Shown here piece after piece: positions 8,934 to 16,967 of a stretch of DNA of 24,484 bases. Every line of letters begins with the position of its first letter. Position 1 is the stretch's first letter. Source of the stretch: an uncultured Sphingorhabdus sp. (GTDB lineage: Bacteria; Pseudomonadota; Alphaproteobacteria; Sphingomonadales; Sphingomonadaceae); assembly GCA_937873665.1 (NCBI GenBank), contig CALMYW010000375.1, forward strand, positions 1 to 24,484, read 5' to 3'. Made by a program: the position numbers and the translations under genes. The notes below the pieces were generated by a model. The model was given only the letters and a program-made list of their open reading frames with translations. It was not told the origin of the DNA and did no database searches.

Positions 8934-8939
8934 TAGAAT
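8934..8939 (+). promoter_or_regulatory. probable -10 element for cytochrome c4
   Basis: TAGAAT lies 36 bp before the cytochrome ATG in the short gap between divergent engB and cytochrome c4. No good -35 hexamer sits 16-18 bp upstream; TTGATG at 8905-8910 is 23 bp away, which is too far. The assignment rests on the -10 alone. Confidence 0.35.
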
Positions 8940-8975
8940 CTCCCGGTTTTGCGCCAACTCAACTGAATTCCCGCC

Positions 8976-9602
8976 ATGAAGCTGTTTGCCTCTTTTCTGC
9001 TGGTCGCCTTGTTTGCCGTCTCTGCGGTTGCCGCGGACGAAAAAGCCGCTGCCAAGGTCGCCAAGCCCGATCTCGCAAAGGGAGAAGCCAGCTACGGAAC
9101 GGTGTGCGCGGCCTGTCACGGCGCCGACGGCAATTCGATGATTCCCGCCAATCCCAAGCTGGCTCAACAGCATCCGGAGTATCTGGTCAAGCAACTCAAG
9201 GAGTTCAAGTCGGGCAAGCGTGCGAATGCGATCATGAGCGGCATGGTGGCGTCGCTGAGCGAAGACGACATGCGAAACATCGCCTATTGGCTGGCGTCGA
9301 AGAAGGCCAAGCCAGGTTTCGCCAAGGACAAGGCCTCGGTGTTGCTGGGCGAGCGGATCTTCAGGGGTGGCATCCCAGACCGCCAGGTTCCGGCCTGCGC
9401 CGGCTGCCACGGACCGAGCGGCACGGGTATTCCGTCCCAATACCCCCGCATCGCCGGGCAGCATGCCGATTACGCCGTGGCCCAATTGCTGGCGTTCCGA
9501 GACGGTGTGCGTCTGAACAACGCACAAATGACGGGTGTAACCGCCAAGATGAACGACCGCGAGATCAAGGCCGTATCAGATTACATCGCTGGTTTGCGCT
9601 GA
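8976..9602 (+). CDS. diheme cytochrome c4
   Basis: A 208-residue periplasmic electron carrier. A Sec signal peptide (residues 1-20, cleavage near AVAA|DE) leads to two c-type haem domains with CAACH at 44-48 and CAGCH at 141-145. Length and the repeated two-domain layout are those of cytochrome c4, which passes electrons from the bc1 complex to terminal oxidases. Met residues such as those in AIMSGM (about 86-90) and NAQMTG are candidates for sixth haem ligands. A strong terminator follows at 9625, so it is probably transcribed alone. In related genomes this gene is often followed by the resB/ccsA cytochrome maturation genes, which are absent here. Confidence 0.94.
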   Translation: MKLFASFLLVALFAVSAVAADEKAAAKVAKPDLAKGEASYGTVCAACHGADGNSMIPANPKLAQQHPEYLVKQLKEFKSGKRANAIMSGMVASLSEDDMRNIAYWLASKKAKPGFAKDKASVLLGERIFRGGIPDRQVPACAGCHGPSGTGIPSQYPRIAGQHADYAVAQLLAFRDGVRLNNAQMTGVTAKMNDREIKAVSDYIAGLR

Positions 9603-9624
9603 GCGGTCGAGTCTCCTCCTTGCG

Positions 9625-9653
9625 AAACCCCGTCCGACCGACGGGGTTTTTTT
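9625..9653 (+). terminator. rho-independent terminator after cytochrome c4
   Basis: AAACCCCGT (9625-9633) pairs perfectly with ACGGGGTTT (9641-9649); C9634-G9640 can add a tenth pair. The 3' arm runs into a total of seven T's (9647-9653). It begins 23 bp after the cytochrome stop codon and points the same way. Confidence 0.93.
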
Positions 9654-9709
9654 CGTCCATTTTCGGGGCAAGGGCTGGACGAAGTGGCTGCTCCTGAATC
9701 CGGCTTTTT

Positions 9710-9740
9710 TGTAAGAATGGCTCGCGCGGCGCGACTCATC
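9710..9740 (+). promoter_or_regulatory. possible ECF-sigma-type promoter for msrPQ
   Basis: TGTAAGAA (9710-9717) is followed after 15 bp by GACTCATC (9733-9740), 25 bp before the msrP ATG. The pair resembles the -35 (TGTAA) and -10 (GTCTCATC-like) boxes of some ECF sigma promoters in betaproteobacteria. No sigma-70-like pair was seen here. In Azospira an ECF factor (SigF, with anti-sigma NrsF) is known to control a yedY/yedZ operon under chlorine stress, which makes the reading plausible. The match is by eye, and no sigma gene is in the window. Confidence 0.4.
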
Positions 9741-9765
9741 TTCATCTGAAACCGAGGAACTCCCC

Positions 9766-10770
9766 ATGATCATTCAGTCATCCGACACCGGCTTTGTTCA
9801 TCCCGTCTCCAGCGAGATCACCCCGAAGGCGGTTTACGAGCAGCGTCGCGATTGGCTGCGCCTGATGGCCGGCGGCGCCGCAGGGATGGTCATGGCGTCG
9901 TGGGCAGCCCGAATCGCCCATGCCCAGGCGCCGGTGGGCGTGGGTTCCGGGAAACTGGCTCTCTTGCCCGGCACGAAGTCCGCGGTTGCCGGAGCGATGA
10001 CCATGGAGCGAATCACCGATTACAAGGACGTCACCGCCTACAACAATTTCTACGAGTTTGGAACCGGCAAGTCCGATCCGGCCAGGTATGCGCCCACGAT
10101 GAAGACGACGCCCTGGACCGTTGAGGTGGAAGGTGCGGTCAAGAAGCCAGCCAAATACACCTTGGAGGATCTGCTCAAGCTGTCCGCCCTTGAAGAGCGG
10201 ATTTATCGTCTCCGTTGCGTCGAGGGCTGGTCGATGGTGATCCCGTGGGTGGGTTACTCGCTGAACGAACTGATCCAGCGGGTTGAGCCGCTTGGCAATG
10301 CGCGCTTCGTCGAGTTCGTCACCGTGGCCGATTCCAACGCCATGCCGGCCCTGGCCGCGCGGATACTGCCTTGGCCATACACCGAGGGGTTGCGTCTGGA
10401 TGAGGCGATGAATCCGCTGGCCATGCTGGCATTCGGGATGTATGGGGAGGTTCTTCCCAACCAGAATGGCGCGCCAGTGCGGCTGGTCGTCCCTTGGAAG
10501 TACGGGTACAAGAGCGCCAAGAGCCTGGTGAAAATCCGGTTCACCGAGCGACAGCCCTCAACATCGTGGAACCGTGTCGCCGCGCCCGAGTATGGGTTTT
10601 ACGGCAACGTGAATCCGAATGTGGATCATCCACGCTGGAGTCAGGCCAGTGAGCGTCGAATTGGCGAGGACGGGTTGTTCGCCAGAAAGCGCAAGACGCT
10701 TCTGTTCAACGGTTACGAAGCCCAGGTTGGCCAACTGTACGCGGGGATGGATCTGGAGAGGAATTTTTGA
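9766..10770 (+). CDS. msrP: protein-methionine-sulfoxide reductase catalytic subunit MsrP (YedY)
   Basis: A 334-residue periplasmic molybdopterin enzyme that reduces methionine sulfoxide in oxidised envelope proteins. It has a Tat signal with twin arginines Arg27-Arg28 ([12 protein letters not shown]) and likely cleavage at AHA|QAP after residue 53, as expected for a cofactor-containing enzyme exported folded. Cys151 in [11 protein letters not shown] is the expected molybdenum ligand of the sulfite-oxidase fold. Length is normal. GAGGA at 9754-9758, 7 nt upstream, supports the ATG at 9766. Its stop overlaps the ATG of msrQ by one base, so the two subunits are made together. A strong terminator separates it from cytochrome c4, so it needs its own promoter. 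Confidence 0.96.
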   Translation: MIIQSSDTGFVHPVSSEITPKAVYEQRRDWLRLMAGGAAGMVMASWAARIAHAQAPVGVGSGKLALLPGTKSAVAGAMTMERITDYKDVTAYNNFYEFGTGKSDPARYAPTMKTTPWTVEVEGAVKKPAKYTLEDLLKLSALEERIYRLRCVEGWSMVIPWVGYSLNELIQRVEPLGNARFVEFVTVADSNAMPALAARILPWPYTEGLRLDEAMNPLAMLAFGMYGEVLPNQNGAPVRLVVPWKYGYKSAKSLVKIRFTERQPSTSWNRVAAPEYGFYGNVNPNVDHPRWSQASERRIGEDGLFARKRKTLLFNGYEAQVGQLYAGMDLERNF

Positions 10771-11399
10771 TGGTAGGTGCGCGGACCTTGCTGCACCCGG
10801 CTGCCAAGCCGTTGTTGTTCGTCTTTTCGCTGCTGCCGCTGGCCTGGTTGCTCGCCGCTGCTGTGACCGACCGGGCGGGGCCGAATCCGGCGGAATACCT
10901 GATTCGGGCGACCGGCGATTGGACGTTGCGGTTCTTGTGCCTGACGCTGGCTGTGACGCCCCTTCGAGTGGTTTTCGGTGTGCCGACACTTGCGCGCTTT
11001 CGCCGGATGTTGGGTCTGTTTGCCTACTTCTATGGGGTCTTGCACGCCTTGAGCTACGTCGGTTTCGACATGGGGTTGGTACTTGCCGATGTGTTGAAGG
11101 ATGTCGGCAAGCGCCCGTTCATCCTGGTCGGTTTGACCGCATTCCTGTTGCTGACCCCGCTGGCGGCGACCTCCTTCAACCGGGCAATTCGGGCGCTGGG
11201 AACGGCGCGCTGGCATTCGCTTCACAAATTGGTGTATCCGGTTGCCGGGCTGGCCGTGTTGCACTTCTTCTGGATGCGCGCCGGCAAGAACGATCAGGTC
11301 GAGGTCTTGGTGTATGCCGTGATCGTCGCTCTGCTGTTGGGGTGGCGGTTGCTCCGTTTCATGACGAAGAGCGGCAAGGGCCCAGCGTCCGCCGGTTAG
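10770..11399 (+). CDS. msrQ: haem-binding membrane subunit MsrQ (YedZ)
   Basis: A 209-residue membrane protein with about six hydrophobic segments that passes electrons from the respiratory chain or flavin reductase to MsrP. Candidate haem-ligand histidines are His92 (GVLHALSY), His149 and His152 (RWHSLHKLVY) and His165 (AVLHFFWM), all at conserved family positions. The open frame begins one codon earlier with TTG, but ATG 10770, overlapping the msrP stop in TGATG, is the natural coupled start. The gene is convergent with lysA across 24 bp. Confidence 0.95.
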   Translation: MVGARTLLHPAAKPLLFVFSLLPLAWLLAAAVTDRAGPNPAEYLIRATGDWTLRFLCLTLAVTPLRVVFGVPTLARFRRMLGLFAYFYGVLHALSYVGFDMGLVLADVLKDVGKRPFILVGLTAFLLLTPLAATSFNRAIRALGTARWHSLHKLVYPVAGLAVLHFFWMRAGKNDQVEVLVYAVIVALLLGWRLLRFMTKSGKGPASAG

Positions 11400-11423
11400 T
11401 CTTAGCTATCAACTAGGCACTTG

Positions 11424-12701
11424 TCAGGCGACCAAGGTTTCGCCTTGCATCTGGTCGATGGCGGTTTCGCGGCGTCGAATGAGGTGGACTGTGGTTCCAT
11501 CAACCAACACTTCAGCTGCGCGACCGCGGCTGTTGTAGTTGCTGGCCATGCTCATGCAGTAGGCGCCGGCGGACAACACTGCGAGGTGGTGGCCGGGGCG
11601 AACATGGAGGGCCCGATCCCGCCCGATCCAGTCTCCGCTCTCGCACACCGGGCCGACGACGTCATATGTCGTCAGGGCGCCATCTTGCCGTTCAAGCGGA
11701 ACGATCTGGTGAAAGGCCTGGTACATTGCTGGACGGGGCAGGTCGTTCATCGCGGCGTCGACGATGCAGAAACTCTTCTGTTCGCCAGGCTTGAGGTACA
11801 GAACCTCGGTGAGGCAGACACCCGCGTTCCCGACGAGCGAACGACCCGGCTCGATCATCAGTTGGCGATTGCCATAACCTCGCGCATCAAGACGTTGAAG
11901 CAGGTGCGACCAGAGGGTGTCCGCGCCGGGCGGCGATTCGCCGTTGTAGTTGATGCCGAGACCTCCACCAAAATCAAGGTGCCGGACGGAAATGCCCGAT
12001 GCCTCAATCGCATCCACCAAGTCGAGAACACGGTCCATGGCGTCAAGGTAGGGGCCTTCTTCCGTGATTTGCGAGCCGATGTGGCAATCGATTCCCACCA
12101 CCCGAAGCCCGGGCAACGCGGCTGCACGCTGGTACGTCGCCTGGGCGCGTTCGTGTGCAATCCCGAACTTGTTGCCCTTCAGCCCGGTCGAGATGTAGGG
12201 ATGGGTCTTGGGGTCCACGTTGGGGTTGACCCGAATGCTGACAGGCGCTTGCCGAGCGCCGGACTGTGCCACTTCATTCAAGACCTCGAGTTCGGCCTCG
12301 CTCTCGACATTGAAGCAGCCGATGCCAGACTCAAGCGCCTGGCGCATTTCGTCGCGGGTCTTCCCCACGCCGGAAAATATTACCTTGGACGCGTCTGCCC
12401 CAGCGGTAAGCACACGCTGGAGTTCGCCGCCGGAGACGATGTCAAACCCACAGCCGGCCTGGGCAAACACCTGAAGCACCCCCAGCGTCGAGTTGGCCTT
12501 CATGGCGTAGCAGATTTGCACGTTTCGGCCGGTGAAGCCGCGCTGGTAGGCGGCGAGGGCCGAAAGCATCGAAGCCTTTGAGTAGACAAACAGGGGAGTT
12601 CCATGAACCCGAGCCAAATCCCCGAGCCGGACGCCCTCGATCCACAACTGAGATCCGTGATAGGCAATATGGGGGGCGCCCGGAAGCTGGGTGAGGGTCA
12701 T
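11424..12701 (-). CDS. lysA: diaminopimelate decarboxylase
   Basis: A 425-residue PLP enzyme that decarboxylates meso-diaminopimelate to lysine, the last step of lysine synthesis. Lys68 in CYAMKAN is the PLP lysine. HIGSQI (207-212), GGGLGI (245-250) and EPGR (284-287) bind the cofactor phosphate, and Cys353 in PVCESGD supplies the active-site cysteine from the partner subunit. The open frame extends 37 residues upstream, but that stretch lies within lptM in another frame; ATG 12701 overlaps the lptM stop (ATGA) and gives a normal N-terminus. It is second in the lptM-lysA operon, a standard arrangement in beta- and gammaproteobacteria. Confidence 0.97.
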   Translation of the reverse strand: MTLTQLPGAPHIAYHGSQLWIEGVRLGDLARVHGTPLFVYSKASMLSALAAYQRGFTGRNVQICYAMKANSTLGVLQVFAQAGCGFDIVSGGELQRVLTAGADASKVIFSGVGKTRDEMRQALESGIGCFNVESEAELEVLNEVAQSGARQAPVSIRVNPNVDPKTHPYISTGLKGNKFGIAHERAQATYQRAAALPGLRVVGIDCHIGSQITEEGPYLDAMDRVLDLVDAIEASGISVRHLDFGGGLGINYNGESPPGADTLWSHLLQRLDARGYGNRQLMIEPGRSLVGNAGVCLTEVLYLKPGEQKSFCIVDAAMNDLPRPAMYQAFHQIVPLERQDGALTTYDVVGPVCESGDWIGRDRALHVRPGHHLAVLSAGAYCMSMASNYNSRGRAAEVLVDGTTVHLIRRRETAIDQMQGETLVA

Positions 12702-12880
12702 GGATTCCTTGAGACAGTTGGCGCCGGCGAGACAGCGGGGACGCTGGCAGGCATCGAAAATGGCGCTGAGGCCGGTGCGCGAGGGAGAACCAGCGGACCT
12801 TTCTGCCCGCAACCCGCCAGGCTCACCATGGCAACGCCAAGGGCAAATGGGCTGAATAGAATCAGGGCTCGCAAGTTCAT
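12698..12880 (-). CDS. lptM: LPS translocon maturation lipoprotein LptM (YifL-like)
   Basis: A 60-residue lipoprotein. Residues 1-23 are a signal peptide ending in the lipobox LAGC, with Cys24 the lipidated residue, followed directly by the family hallmark GQKGPL. The remainder is a Pro/Ala/Ser-rich tail. In E. coli LptM (YifL) helps LptD reach its correct disulfide form in the outer-membrane LPS translocon. The ATG at 12880 is chosen because it starts exactly at a signal peptide; the longer frame upstream is antisense to cyaY. Its stop overlaps the lysA start. No Shine-Dalgarno sequence is visible, and only 12 bp separate it from the divergent cyaY start. Confidence 0.9.
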   Translation of the reverse strand: MNLRALILFSPFALGVAMVSLAGCGQKGPLVLPRAPASAPFSMPASVPAVSPAPTVSRNP

Positions 12881-12892
12881 AGGCAAATTGTA

Positions 12893-13222
12893 ATGACCGA
12901 CCAGGAATTCATGGATCGCGCGGAAGCGCTTCTGACAGGCGTAGAAGCGGGGTGCGACCATATCAATGAACAGACCGACGCGGACATCGACAATCAGCGC
13001 GTGGGCGGCATGATCACGCTGACATTTGCAAACCGGAGCCAGATCGTCATCAATCTTCAAAAGCCGCTTCATGAAGTCTGGTTGGCGGCGCGATCTGGCG
13101 GGTATCATTTTCAGTTCGATGGCACCCGGTGGATGGACACCAAAGGGAATGGGGAGTTCTTCGCCTGCCTCTCCCGTGATGCGAGCACCCAGACGGGCGC
13201 CGAACTGACTTTCAGATCGTGA
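12893..13222 (+). CDS. cyaY: iron donor protein CyaY (bacterial frataxin)
   Basis: A 109-residue cytosolic protein that binds iron and modulates Fe-S cluster assembly on IscS. The acidic first helix ([12 protein letters not shown]) and the later acidic stretch with DADIDNQ form the usual iron-binding face. The beta-sheet core is recognisable: [19 protein letters not shown], then [16 protein letters not shown] and the W in TRWMDT. Length is normal for the family. It is divergent from lptM across 12 bp and its stop codon abuts the mrcA stop on the other strand with no gap. Confidence 0.95.
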   Translation: MTDQEFMDRAEALLTGVEAGCDHINEQTDADIDNQRVGGMITLTFANRSQIVINLQKPLHEVWLAARSGGYHFQFDGTRWMDTKGNGEFFACLSRDASTQTGAELTFRS

Positions 13223-15619
13223 TCAGTTCTTGAACAGATCGAGGATGCGCTTGCGTTCGTCGGCTGGTGGCAGATCCTGACTGGTGGTGTTCGATGTTCC
13301 AGGCTTGGCATTTCGGTCATCCAGACCGAGATTGCTGACATCGGTGCCGTGCGCAAACTCGTCGAAGTACCACTCTCCACCGGAGTTCACCACGCCGTCC
13401 GGCGGACTGACCTCGGTGATCGGAACCCCTTTCAGGGCTGTCTCCATGAAACTGATCCAGACCGGCAGGCTGAGGCCGCCTCCCGTCTCGCGGTCGCCGA
13501 GCGAACGAGGCGTGTCGTACCCCATCCAGACAACCGCTGCCAGAGTGGGTTGGTAGCCCGCAAACCAAGTATCGATTGAATCGTTGGTCGTGCCGGTCTT
13601 GCCATAGAGGTCGGGGCGCTTGAGCAGGGCTTGAGCCTTGGCCGCCGTGCCAGAACGGGTCACTTCCTGCAGCAAGCGGCTCATGATGAAGGCATTGCGC
13701 GCGTCGATGGCTTGTGTCGAGGCATTCAAGACCGGGGGCTTGATTTCTACCAGGGTCTTACCTTTCTGGTCCGAGATGCGCGCAACCAGCCAAGGATTGA
13801 CCCGATGGCCGCCGTTGGCAAATACCGCGTACGCTGTTGCCATCTGCATCGGTGTGACAGAGCCGGCCCCCAGGGCCATCGTCAGATACGGCGGGTGCTT
13901 TTCCGCGTCGAAGCCAAACCGCGTGATCCACTCCTGCGCGTTCTGCGCGCCCACGGCTTGCAGGATTCGGATGGACACCATGTTCTTGGACTTCGCCAAC
14001 GCTGTGTGCAGCGGCATCGGGCCTTCAAACTTGCCGTCGTAGTTTTTGGGCTCCCAGGGTTGGCCTCCGGTGACGCCGGCGTCGAAGAACAAAGGCGCGT
14101 CGTTGACAATGGTCGAGGGGGTAAATCCCTTTTCAAGCGCGGCAGAGTAAATGAAGGGCTTGAAGCTGGAGCCCGGTTGCCGCCAGGCCTGCGTCCCATG
14201 ATTGAACTTGTTCTTGGCGAAATCGAAGCCGCCGACCAGCGCCCGGATCGCGCCGTCGCGTGGGTCCAGAGCGACGAAGGCACCTTCAACTTCGGGCAAT
14301 TGGGTGATTTCCCAGGTGTTTTTGGGTGTACGGACAATGCGAATGACCGCTCCAGGCCGGATTCTGATTTTTGGCGCGGCTTTGTCCGACAGACCCGATT
14401 GCGCGGGCTTGAGTCCGTCACCGGTGATTTCGATGTTCTCGCCGTTTTGGCGAATCGCGACGATCTTCTTCGGATTTGCCGCAGTGACTACGGCTGACAG
14501 GACGTCGTCGTTGTCGGGGTGGTCCGCCAGCGCTTCATCGATCGCCTCTTCAAGCTCTTTCGGGTCGGCGGGCAGGTTGATGAACTGTTCAGGGCCGCGA
14601 TAGATCTGGCGGCGCTCGTAGTCCATGATGCCTTTTCGTAGCGCACGGTAAGCCGCTTCTTGTTCGGTCGATTTGATGGTGGTATGGACGTTCAGGCCGC
14701 GCGTGTAGGTTTCGTCGCCATATTGGGCATAGATCAACTGGCGAACGGTCTCTGCCACGTATTCCGCATGAACCCGGGTGTTGTCCGCCGTCGTTTTGAT
14801 GACGAGTTGCTCCTTTTTCGCCGCCTCGGCTTGGGCGGCGGTGATGAAGCCGTTTTCCTCCATGCGCTCAATGATGTAGAGCTGCCTGGACCGAGCACGT
14901 TTCGGGTTGTTGATCGGGTTGAAGGCAGAGGGCGCCTTGGGCAGGCCGGCCAACATGGCTGCTTCCGCAATCGTGATGTTCTTGATGGGTTTTCCGAAAT
15001 ACGCTTCAGAGGCGGCAGCAAAACCATACGCACGGTTCCCAAGGAAGATCTGGTTCATGTAGATCTCCAAGATTTGATCCTTGGTCAGCAAATGTTCCAG
15101 TTTGAACGTGAGCAGAATTTCGTAAATCTTCCGCGTGTAGGTTTTCTCCGATGACAGGTACACGTTGCGAGCAACCTGCATAGTGATCGTGGATGCGCCT
15201 TGGCTCTTGAGGCGTCCCACGTTGGCCAGACCGGCACGGATGACGCCCAGATAGTCGACGCCGCCGTGCTGGTAAAAACGGGCGTCCTCGATCGACAGGA
15301 CCGCGTCCTTCATGACTTTGGGGAAATCGCCGATGGGGGTCAGGCTTCGACGCTCTTCGCCGAACTCGCCCATCAAGGCGCCGTCGGAGGTGTAGACGCG
15401 CAAGGGGAGCTTGGGGCGGTAGTCGGCCAAGTCGGATATGTCCGGCAGGTTGGGGTAGGCTGCAGCCAATGCGACCGCTACTGCCAGCAGTACCGACGCC
15501 GCCAACGCCAGAATCAGCCCGAAGCCCCCTGCAACCAGGCGAGCCAACCGGGACTTCAATGGTCGATCCGGGGAGGGCGAGTTTGCCGGTTTGTTCGTTG
15601 TTGGGGGAGGGTGGGACAT
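13223..15619 (-). CDS. mrcA: penicillin-binding protein 1A (bifunctional transglycosylase/transpeptidase)
   Basis: A 798-residue class A penicillin-binding protein that polymerises and cross-links peptidoglycan in the periplasm. It has a short cytoplasmic tail and one membrane anchor (about residues 33-54). The glycosyltransferase domain has EDARFYQHGGVD from 111 (catalytic Glu111), GASTITMQVARN from 141 and KDQILEIYMNQIFLG from 180. An OB-like linker follows, then the transpeptidase with SSFK at 484-487 (acyl-enzyme Ser484), SKN at 544-546 and KTGT at 674-677. All catalytic motifs are intact, and length is close to the family norm. It is divergent from pilM across 268 bp, the usual neighbourhood in proteobacteria, and ends flush against the cyaY stop. 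Confidence 0.97.
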   Translation of the reverse strand: MSHPPPTTNKPANSPSPDRPLKSRLARLVAGGFGLILALAASVLLAVAVALAAAYPNLPDISDLADYRPKLPLRVYTSDGALMGEFGEERRSLTPIGDFPKVMKDAVLSIEDARFYQHGGVDYLGVIRAGLANVGRLKSQGASTITMQVARNVYLSSEKTYTRKIYEILLTFKLEHLLTKDQILEIYMNQIFLGNRAYGFAAASEAYFGKPIKNITIAEAAMLAGLPKAPSAFNPINNPKRARSRQLYIIERMEENGFITAAQAEAAKKEQLVIKTTADNTRVHAEYVAETVRQLIYAQYGDETYTRGLNVHTTIKSTEQEAAYRALRKGIMDYERRQIYRGPEQFINLPADPKELEEAIDEALADHPDNDDVLSAVVTAANPKKIVAIRQNGENIEITGDGLKPAQSGLSDKAAPKIRIRPGAVIRIVRTPKNTWEITQLPEVEGAFVALDPRDGAIRALVGGFDFAKNKFNHGTQAWRQPGSSFKPFIYSAALEKGFTPSTIVNDAPLFFDAGVTGGQPWEPKNYDGKFEGPMPLHTALAKSKNMVSIRILQAVGAQNAQEWITRFGFDAEKHPPYLTMALGAGSVTPMQMATAYAVFANGGHRVNPWLVARISDQKGKTLVEIKPPVLNASTQAIDARNAFIMSRLLQEVTRSGTAAKAQALLKRPDLYGKTGTTNDSIDTWFAGYQPTLAAVVWMGYDTPRSLGDRETGGGLSLPVWISFMETALKGVPITEVSPPDGVVNSGGEWYFDEFAHGTDVSNLGLDDRNAKPGTSNTTSQDLPPADERKRILDLFKN

Positions 15620-15648
15620 CTCTAGCTTCTGCCTGATAAGGCCAATTC

Positions 15649-15654
15649 ATTATA
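15649..15654 (-). promoter_or_regulatory. probable -10 element for mrcA
   Basis: On the minus strand this reads TATAAT, a perfect -10 consensus, about 30 bp before the mrcA ATG at 15619. No strong -35 is visible: the hexamer 17 bp upstream reads TCGATC. The T-rich flank (GTTTTT just upstream) is consistent with a real promoter. Confidence 0.5.
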
Positions 15655-15775
15655 AAAAACGATCATCGCGGGATCGAAACGATTGGGATGGGCATGTTAC
15701 TTGTCGCAACACTTAAGCAGTGGTTGGTTACCGAACCGGGTGTCGAGGGGCGTTTGCGTAGGCTTTTGGCAACGG

Positions 15776-15799
15776 TTTCGCGGCAACAAAAACGCGAAA
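15776..15799. repeat. inverted repeat TTTCGCG-N10-CGCGAAA upstream of pilM
   Basis: TTTCGCG at 15776-15782 and CGCGAAA at 15793-15799 are perfect 7-bp inverted arms with a 10-bp spacer in the mrcA-pilM gap. There is no T-run after either side, so it does not look like a terminator. It sits just upstream of a second palindrome and the candidate pilM promoter, so a regulator site is possible; no known operator matches. Confidence 0.4.
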
Positions 15800-15800
15800 T

Positions 15801-15817
15801 CCTTTGAAGGTCAAAGG
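15801..15817. repeat. inverted repeat CCTTTGA-N3-TCAAAGG over the pilM -35
   Basis: CCTTTGA (15801-15807) and TCAAAGG (15811-15817) are perfect 7-bp inverted arms separated by AGG. The dyad overlaps the candidate -35 hexamer at 15804-15809, where a bound dimer would block polymerase. The regulator is unknown. Confidence 0.45.
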
Positions 15818-15832
15818 GCTTACTGATAGCAT
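15804..15832 (+). promoter_or_regulatory. candidate sigma-70 promoter for pilMNOPQ
   Basis: TTGAAG (15804-15809), 17-bp spacer, TAGCAT (15827-15832), about 55 bp before the pilM TTG. Each hexamer matches consensus at four of six positions with ideal spacing. The -35 lies inside a perfect palindrome. Confidence 0.4.
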
Positions 15833-15887
15833 TCAAGTGATTTCTTAAGTTTTCCGACCATGTCAAGGTCGGGTTCAGGGGACCATC

Positions 15888-16967
15888 TTGATCTCATTGG
15901 GATCCTTATTCAGCCGTCAGCCCGCGCCCATGCTGGGACTTGACGTCAGCTCCTCCAGCGTGAAGTTGGTCGAATTGAGCCGTGGGTCTTCTGGGCAGTT
16001 GACTTTGGAACGCTGCGCCATGGAACCGTTGGAGCGCGGGTGGATTACGGATGGCAACATCGACAAGTTCGATGAAGTGGCGGAGGCGGTTCGCCGGGTG
16101 GTGAAGAAAAGCGGCACCCGTACCAAGAATGTCGCCATGGCTCTTCCACCGTCTGCTGTGATCACCAAGAAAATCGTGTTGCCCGGTGGCCTGAGCGAAC
16201 AGGAACTTGAAGTTCAGGTCGAGTCCGAAGCCAATCAATACATCCCGTTCTCGTTGGATGAAGTAAGTCTGGACTTCTGTGTGATCGGCCCCAGCGGGGC
16301 TTCTGCGGGTGATGTGGATGTGTTGATCGCTGCATCGCGGAAGGACAAGGTTCAGGATCGGCAGGGACTCGCAGAGGCGGCAGGTCTAAAACCCGTCGTA
16401 CTTGATGTCGAATCCTACGCGTCCAGGCTCGCTGTCGATCGACTCATTGGCGGACTCCCGAATAGCGGAACCGACGCGATTGTCGCCCTGTTTGAGATCG
16501 GTGCATTTACGACGAGTATGCAAGTCATCCGCAATCAGGAAGTCTTGTACGATCGTGATCAGGCGTTTGGCGGTGCGCAACTGACCCAAATGATCGTCCG
16601 TCAATATGGGTTTTCTCCAGAAGAAGCTGAGGCAAAAAAGCGCAGTGGCGAATTGCCAGATGATTATGGCGGCAATGTCTTGCAGCCGTTTGTGGAAAGT
16701 ATGGCCCAGGAAATCAGCCGTGCGATGCAGTTCTTTTTTACCAGTACACCGTATAACCGGGTTGATTATGCTTTGTTGGCTGGCGGTTCCGCCGCGTTGA
16801 CTGGTCTTGCTGCGTCTGTCACCCAGCAGACCTCTTTCCCATGCAACTTGGTTGATCCATTCGCTGGCATGGATATTGGCGGGGCCGTGCGGGAGAACAA
16901 GTTGCGTCGCGAGGCTGCGTCCTATCTCACTGCGTGCGGGCTTGCCATGAGGAGGTTTCTGCAGTGA
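15888..16967 (+). CDS. pilM: type IV pilus inner-membrane platform protein PilM
   Basis: A 359-residue actin-like (FtsA fold) cytoplasmic protein that binds the N-terminus of PilN and links the pilus alignment complex to the motor. The nucleotide-binding start MLGLDVSSSSVKLVELS (from 15) and ALLAGGSAALTG near the C-terminus are conserved family elements, as is MALPPSAVITKKI. The start is TTG 15888, supported by AGGGGA at 15877-15882 with a 5-nt gap and by the family N-terminus MISLGSLFSR; the nearest upstream ATG is out of frame. It is the first gene of pilMNOPQ, divergent from mrcA, with its stop overlapping the pilN GTG. Confidence 0.96.
   Translation: MISLGSLFSRQPAPMLGLDVSSSSVKLVELSRGSSGQLTLERCAMEPLERGWITDGNIDKFDEVAEAVRRVVKKSGTRTKNVAMALPPSAVITKKIVLPGGLSEQELEVQVESEANQYIPFSLDEVSLDFCVIGPSGASAGDVDVLIAASRKDKVQDRQGLAEAAGLKPVVLDVESYASRLAVDRLIGGLPNSGTDAIVALFEIGAFTTSMQVIRNQEVLYDRDQAFGGAQLTQMIVRQYGFSPEEAEAKKRSGELPDDYGGNVLQPFVESMAQEISRAMQFFFTSTPYNRVDYALLAGGSAALTGLAASVTQQTSFPCNLVDPFAGMDIGGAVRENKLRREAASYLTACGLAMRRFLQ

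Noticed and set aside
8892..9527. 212-residue N-terminal extension of engB
   Set aside because: It is antisense to the cytochrome c4 gene, lacks GTPase or targeting features, and an ordinary EngB start lies at 8891.
11421..12581. 386-residue open frame on the plus strand
   Set aside because: It is antisense to lysA, which has a full set of catalytic residues.
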